Assembly (NCBI GenBank): GCA_030762175.1
Contig: CM060834.1
Coordinates: 70,588,001 to 70,652,000, forward strand
Direction: 5' to 3'
Source: Metallyticus violacea
Taxonomy: Eukaryota; Arthropoda; Insecta; Mantodea; Metallyticidae
DNA length: 64,000 bases
Position 1 is the stretch's first letter. Every line of letters starts with the position of its first letter. A program made the position numbers and the translations under genes. Below are positions 58,079-64,000 of this stretch, in pieces. Below the pieces are notes generated by a model. That model was given only the letters and a program-made list of their open reading frames with translations, searched no databases and was not told the DNA's origin.

Positions 58079-59825
58079 ATGATATTTAATTATCAAGTCT
58101 TTGCAGCATGTTGATAGCGAATTCAACCTGTGGTTTATATGCGTACAAGCGTTGAATTTTTATAAGGATGTAACTTTAATCTGTTCGCACGACGCCATGC
58201 ATAGTTGGCTTACGAAGACTTAACCTTCGGCATGCTATGAACTTCCGAGGACTCTGAAAGCAAGACTGTCGGATTCTTACAATCAAATTGATGGAACTGT
58301 TGGTATCTTCGTCTGATATTGTTTTAAAGTGTTGGACCTTTGTTGTGCTCTCGCCTGAATCGAATCACTGATTTGTGTCTCGTCTACAATAAAACACAGT
58401 TTTTTCTTATAGGATTAACATAATGAATAATCATAAATTGAATCTGTTTGAGATACCGGATTAAATAAAAAAAAAACCTTTAATCCATGAAACATAAAAA
58501 CATACTTCACAATAAATCATAAAACCCCACCATTCATACTTGGAGATCCTTTATGAGGAATTTATTGATATCATTATTTCATAGTCTGCACAAGAAATAT
58601 TAACTACTCGTAAATTTTGATCGTATTTATACCATCTTACCTTGCGTACATTTCAGTTTCTCATAAAATCATAAACGTGATAGCCGAAGACAGTATTTTA
58701 ATTGGTGACTCCCTTGACTTTAACATACATGTAAGCGTAAACTAGATATGCTTATCAAAGTGAGTAATCCATGAATAATAAATAAACAAAAACTTTTAAT
58801 GATGTTCATTTAATTTGGAAAAGGGGAAACAGATTTTGAACATAAGTTTTTAAGTGATTCCAACTGGAACGACTAAAGAGAGAAAATCAAGGATTGGTTA
58901 TCCAACCAAATGATGATATACCTTTTTATTAGTATAAACCTTATGTTTTCTCGCCATTAATGAGCTCGATATAACAAGTCTGTGCGATATTTTTAATGTC
59001 AGAGCGAAAGGAAATTGGCAAACATCTGTTTATGAGCTTTTTCACCCATGAGAAAAAGAGCGTGAGATTTCAATACATGGCAATGGTTTTGTTGTTACAA
59101 TCATCGAGGAAAGCAGACAATGGCTGAGAGCGTAAGAACTCGAAACATACTTGGAAAAATGAGATGCGAACATTTTCTTGGGAAAAATACAATGCTATTC
59201 GGTGACAAAGAGTGGCTGTTGTATATGGATTTCCTGGAAAATAGTTAACTCTGATTAAGTAGAACTGGAGAAGTTGAAAGCATTCATTCGAGGGGCTTGA
59301 CTCATCATAAAAACCGCAAGGGACTAATTTTCTTCGTAACAACTTCACGCACTTATAATGAAGATAGAATCATATCGACATCTTCCACATATCCATCCTC
59401 TCAAAGCCTAATTTTTTTATCACAATGAATATCACGAGGTTCGTATATTTATCTGGAAACTCTGGCCTTCAAGTGATATTTATTAGAACTATTTCAGGAA
59501 TAAACCAAGAATTTAAATATAATTCTTCTAAACTTGGCTTACAAAATTGTAATAACTGTATATTTGTACTCAACCTTTTCAAGGAATCGTGCGACAGAAG
59601 AATGCCGTTTATCAATAATGCCAATAGAGAAAAGCAAAATACTGGTTTAGGACTATTTCACGAATAGAATAAGAATAAAAGTAATATATATATATTTGAA
59701 ATTCGTGTACAGAATATTAACACTTGTATAAAATGTTATACTTATATCTATTCTATTCAAAAATCATGAGACTGAAATGGACAAAATTAGACAATAATAA
59801 TCGCATCATTCCATTTTCTAATTCT
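58079..59825. other. unannotated DNA
   Basis: No gene is supported. Frames at 59070-59348 (minus) and 59425-59667 (plus) show no recognisable family. Confidence 0.5.
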
Positions 59826-59960
<135 letters not shown>

Positions 59961-60397
59961 GGGAATATACATTTGACGCATCACCAAAACGTTTTGAAAA
60001 ACCCTCCATTTTGCTTTATGATTGTCCATTGTCCATGCTTTTGTTGCTATCCATAGCTCTTCATCGCCTGTAGCAAAAGTGGTCACTGAAGTGTATTCAT
60101 GAATTATATAGCGAAGGTATAGAGTTGGCTACACAAGACAAATGCATGTCGCGTGGTAAAACGAATTTGATAATTTTTTTCGATAATTTCACTCCGTAAT
60201 CCAGTTCTGGTTGGTGAAAATTCAAACTTTTGTTTCGTGCCATTGGTATTTTAAGATGACGTCACACGAGTGAAATAGTCATCATAATTTGATCAAAGCA
60301 ATACTACAGACGTGGAAAATTACATGAATTCTCTGCTAAAACACAACAAAATTTTGTGAATCGGTTTCTGAAGTCAAGGAAAGAACTAATATCAGTT

Positions 60398-60466
60398 TTC
60401 GTAGCGTAGCTGATAGAACGCCTGCCTGCCCTGCTTAGGGTTCCGGATTTGATTACCGGCTGAAAG
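60398..60466 (+). repeat. tRNA-like sequence
   Basis: GCGTAGCTGATAGAACGCCT (box A-like) and GGATTTGATTACCGGC (box B-like) lie at tRNA spacing. It resembles a SINE head, but no family A or B tail follows. Confidence 0.4.
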
Positions 60467-62306
60467 CAAGAAAGTTGATTAAGAAGCTTTCTTGTCATGT
60501 CCAGATCTAGTGTTTGAACATGAGGCAAGCGCGCGTGTGTATCTTTATTTAATAACTAGTTTGCTCATTTTAGGACTGCAATTGGGCCGATATCTGAAAG
60601 TATGCATGTGTGTGACAATATATCAGTAAAAGGGTACAATACATGGCACTGTAAGTGCTAATACAAAACTCACCTTATACGTATTCTTCTATGTGTAGAC
60701 CAACAATGAACTTTGCATGGGTCTGTCAATTAAACCACTTTTGGGCAATAATATGCAAGTGATATTATGAGTGCTTAATAAATGCACTGTTAGAAATATT
60801 TACTATAATATAATTGTGTGAAAGTATTTCTTTAACATCTAGCTAGATGATATTTAAGATAATGAGCTTATACAGAGCGATCCCATTAACTATGAACCAA
60901 GTTGCGGTGTTTTGTTTATAAACAAGAGTGCCACTCGTTGCAGTCTGCGGATATCGTTCAGAGAAGCTTACATAGGCATAGAATATTTTCTTTAATTATT
61001 TTAAAAGGGTTTATTTATCAACTTTATGAAGGAGATGCTGAAACTGGCCCCCGTCATTGTAGATACAGTTCTGGTATGTCTTGTTGTAGCTCAAATTGAG
61101 CAGTCTAGGATTAATTACAGACATGCCTAAAGCTGGAGAATTTTTATTGTTGGGATATCGAATAACGATCATGTATCAAAAAGTTTGTAACCTCTTTTTA
61201 ATGGCAGCTGGGTTTTACGTTGAGCTTGACATTAATATCTCTTGTCATTTACCGCTCATCTAGGCTTTCTGTTTACCGCCTTATTGTTGCAAGTGTTGAT
61301 CCGAGTAGTTTGCGTGGTGAATATTTTTTCTTTATCTATAAGGAAAGTGACAACATCAAAAATTGTATAGGTCGTTGAGAAACATGTGGTTGTAGAATGG
61401 CACCTGCTCCAAGAATTTTAGACACATTCAGCACGGCTCATGGTTATTTTAAATACAGATTATGCACTTTTTTTCATATATAATATTGTTAACATGTACT
61501 GTTCTGAAGGTTTTAGTTAGACCGAATAATAGTTATTTTTAGTGTAAAATGAAGAACATGCACAGTAAAGTTGTCAGGCTTCAATGAAATCTGATTAGGG
61601 AATGGGCAATTGCCCCTTCAACCTCCTCCATGTGCCCCTGAAATGAACATTTGTCTTTGTATGAAACTACACTGCTTTCCACATGTTCATCACATATAAT
61701 ACGGGACATGTCTTGATGGTATTGTTCCTCTTCATCCAGCTGTTTATTCATGTTACGTTGACATGATATACCTGAGGAATGCTGTATGTCAGAGTTCGCT
61801 CAGGATAGCAGCGTTGTAACGTCTCTGTAAGCTCTTTCCGTATGTTTATTGCCAAACAGAGGTCCAGTGCGAAAGTGAAAGTAAATTATTTGTTCATTTA
61901 TTCGTTCTTTATTAATCAAATACCGTCATATATTATCAATGCTATGAAAAACTGGAAGTATTCATAGTTTTTGCTCTATCTTTGATATGAAAGTGGCAAA
62001 GACAATGCTGCATAATTTCCACACAGACAAGAAGGCGATAACAATAGACACTCACTTCGGTGGAATGGCGAGAGATCGTTAAACTTTGTTATGTGATTGA
62101 CTGTATTATTTACTTGAGTTCCACATTTTAAACCTAATTTTCCTGTGTGGATCCTTTGAAATTGACCATTGACACTGCAATAATTTCTGTAAGATAGTGA
62201 ATCTTCGAAATATTACACCATATATCCGTGCCTTCAGAAACAATCAAATTCCAACTGTAGCATGTAAGAACCAAATCTATTCTCTTTCCAATACACAGAT
62301 AATTTG
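60467..62306. other. unannotated DNA
   Basis: No gene is supported. TATACAGAGCGATCCCATTA at about 60870 resembles transposon ends that begin TACAGGGTGATTCA, but no coding region or partner end was found. Confidence 0.45.
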
Positions 62307-62350
62307 ACTTATTTAAGGACGTTCTTTAACTGCTCTGGTCATTAGTGTCA
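62307..62350 (-). mobile_element. SINE family A tail fragment
   Basis: GACTTATTTAAGGACGTTCT and TTAACTGCTCTGGTCATTAG match the extreme 3' end of family A (minus strand). The rest of the SINE is absent, a heavily 5'-truncated copy. Confidence 0.75.
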
Positions 62351-63399
62351 TTACGCGAGTAAGAAAATATAACGGAGCTATCTTTGAGTGCCATTTACTT
62401 CTATTTAAGTAAATATTCACGTCATCAGAAATGACATATAGTTATCACTTACTTCAAATTGACATAGAAGTCACTCGAAAATCTTCAGTCAGTTATACAA
62501 CGGGATCTATATTGGCGGAAAAATCTAATTTTTGTGGCTGTTGGACATTGACCTCGGAATAAGAAACTTTATCGAAACTTACAGAAAGATCAGATGGAGT
62601 TTGTTGGCAAAAGATTCCTGATTTCCTCTGCAGGTGCCAACTGTGTTGGGCTTTGTTGGTTTGGTTTGAGGCTTACAAACATTAAACTCGCCTGTCGCTT
62701 TCATGACGACCATTAAGGATGACCATCAAATGTCAATGCTTTCGTTTTCTTTTTCTTTTTTTATATCTCTAACGAAAAACGTTTGTCTTATAGCGCTTTT
62801 CCCCCCTTTTATAGGAAATATCTCAGGATATAAAAACTCAGATTCTGCAAGATTGGGATTTTCCGACACTCCTGCGATTTTTATTTACTTCAATTCGAAT
62901 GAATATAGGAATTATATACCACAGTTGATATTGTATCTCGAAAGCATGCAGTGAAAGGCCAGCAGAAATAGCTTACTATTTTGTATATAAATTAATTGAT
63001 CTTTAACTTCTTAATCGCTCCTTTTGAATAATTAAGCTTTCTGATATTTTAGAACTTAATTAGGCATTTCTACATTATTGACACAATCCCTAATACTGCT
63101 TTTAAATAAAGTAAATAAAACTATTGACGGATATATATTAGAATAGTAGAAAGCTTCTGGCAATGAAAATAAAGGGAAGGGATACTTCTTTGTATATAAA
63201 TAGACGCCCATTTTCAGAAATAAATAGAATAAAAGTACTAATTTGTTGTAGGTGAAAAACTGCGCATAATAAATTAACACAATAATATGGAATACAAAAT
63301 TAAAACACTTAGTAAAAAAGAAACGCACCCAGCTTTTAATGTAATTTCACCATATTTTCTGAAAGCACACCTCCTTAATTTTCAAACTATTCATATTGG
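62351..63399. other. unannotated AT-rich DNA
   Basis: No feature is supported. Confidence 0.5.
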
Positions 63400-63693
63400 C
63401 GGTCCTGGTAGTGTAGTGGTAACCATACTTGCCTTCTAAATCCAAGATCGCGGGTTCAAACCCGGCCAGGATCTATGGATTTTTTGCGGGCTTAAAAATC
63501 TTAAGTATGCCTTCCTTCGGAAGGGAAGTCTAGCCGTTGGTCCTGTGTCTTACATTTAAGGCACAAAAAAAGAACCTCAAGCCTGAAAGAAAAGGCCTCT
63601 GAGCAAAATTTGTCTGCCGTTTCACGCCCTGAATAGAATGAAACGCTGATGACCTGAGATATTAAAGAACGTACGTAAATAAATCAAATAAAA
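63400..63693 (+). mobile_element. SINE family A copy, full length
   Basis: Complete head (CGGTCCTGGTAGTGTAGTGG, box B GGTTCAAACCC), body and tail ending AAATAAATCAAATAAAA. No convincing target-site duplication, so it is older than the copies at 45586 and 49836. Confidence 0.95.
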
Positions 63694-64000
63694 ATATTCT
63701 TGTCTTGTTAGAAACATACTTTAATGCAAAACCTATTGATATTGTAAAATATTTCCAGATGCAACTAAAAACTAAAAACGCGACTGGTCCTTTCTGTTAC
63801 ACCGTGTGTTTCAGTTATGTAACATTATGTAATTATTGGCGGCTAGGCTAAATAGTTGCATGCGCTCTTGTTCTGCTAAATAATATTGCCTTCCTCTCGA
63901 ATCTTTTGCTGCTAAATAGTCCAATGCCTTTCCTACTGCTTTCTTTATCGATTTACTTGTGGACACATGACAGTTAGCTCGTATTTTACTTATTTTTTGG
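63694..64000. other. unannotated DNA
   Basis: Nothing is supported to the window end. Confidence 0.5.

Noticed and set aside
60860..61110. Complete transposon starting at TATACAGAGCGATCC
   Set aside because: Only one end-like sequence is seen; no transposase frame or partner end.

Overview
This 64 kb window is AT-rich, intron-scale eukaryotic DNA, most likely from an insect or another arthropod. The signs are tRNA-derived SINEs with target-site duplications, many decayed mariner transposases, R1/jockey-type non-LTR retrotransposon tails, hAT-like debris, trinucleotide and GATA microsatellites, and almost no long open frames. I see no bacterial genes, operons, rRNA or CRISPR array. The species cannot be read from the sequence. 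A large, repeat-rich polyneopteran-like insect genome is a guess.

Layout. 1-6.5 kb: a THAP-domain remnant, a tRNA-Ile-like pseudogene, a mariner remnant carrying a 49-bp perfect triplication, and a LINE tail. 6.5-12 kb: mostly unannotated AT-rich DNA with two short coding-like blocks and two copies of SINE family B. 12.6-14.3 kb: a broken LINE reverse transcriptase whose catalytic motif reads FAND. 15.7-17 kb: mariner-like scraps plus an unidentified decayed frame. 17-29 kb: mostly unannotated, with SINE copies, tRNA-like fragments and a mariner N-terminal remnant. 29.7-30.5 kb: the best host-gene candidate, a minus-strand terminal exon with a splice acceptor, a 158-codon frame, a stop and a polyadenylation signal. 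30.5-38.6 kb: dense transposon debris, including a hAT transposase fragment, a possible 1.28-kb hAT-like element containing a mariner piece and a SINE, and two further mariner pseudogenes. 39-44 kb: very AT-rich, with a SINE B, a 180-bp hAT-type MITE and a previously unannotated ~100-bp-period tandem array. 44.4-50.2 kb: a mariner with both inverted ends, a SINE A with a 13-bp duplication, a CpG-rich island, a weak first-exon candidate, a nearly complete mariner-like pseudogene, and a SINE A with a perfect 16-bp duplication and a long A tail (the youngest insertion seen). 50-64 kb: sparse, with a LINE tail, SINE copies and microsatellites.

The window is best described as intergenic or intronic DNA shaped by successive transposon insertions. 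Two SINE families provide most of the repeat copies. SINE A begins with a tRNA-Arg-like head and ends in a conserved tail; ten copies or fragments are present. SINE B begins with a class II (Ser/Leu-like) tRNA head; six copies or fragments are present. At least four distinguishable mariner lineages are represented, all broken. I found no convincing undescribed molecular system. The most interesting unexplained items are the ~100-bp tandem array, several short coding-like islands without a recognised family, and the probable host exon.
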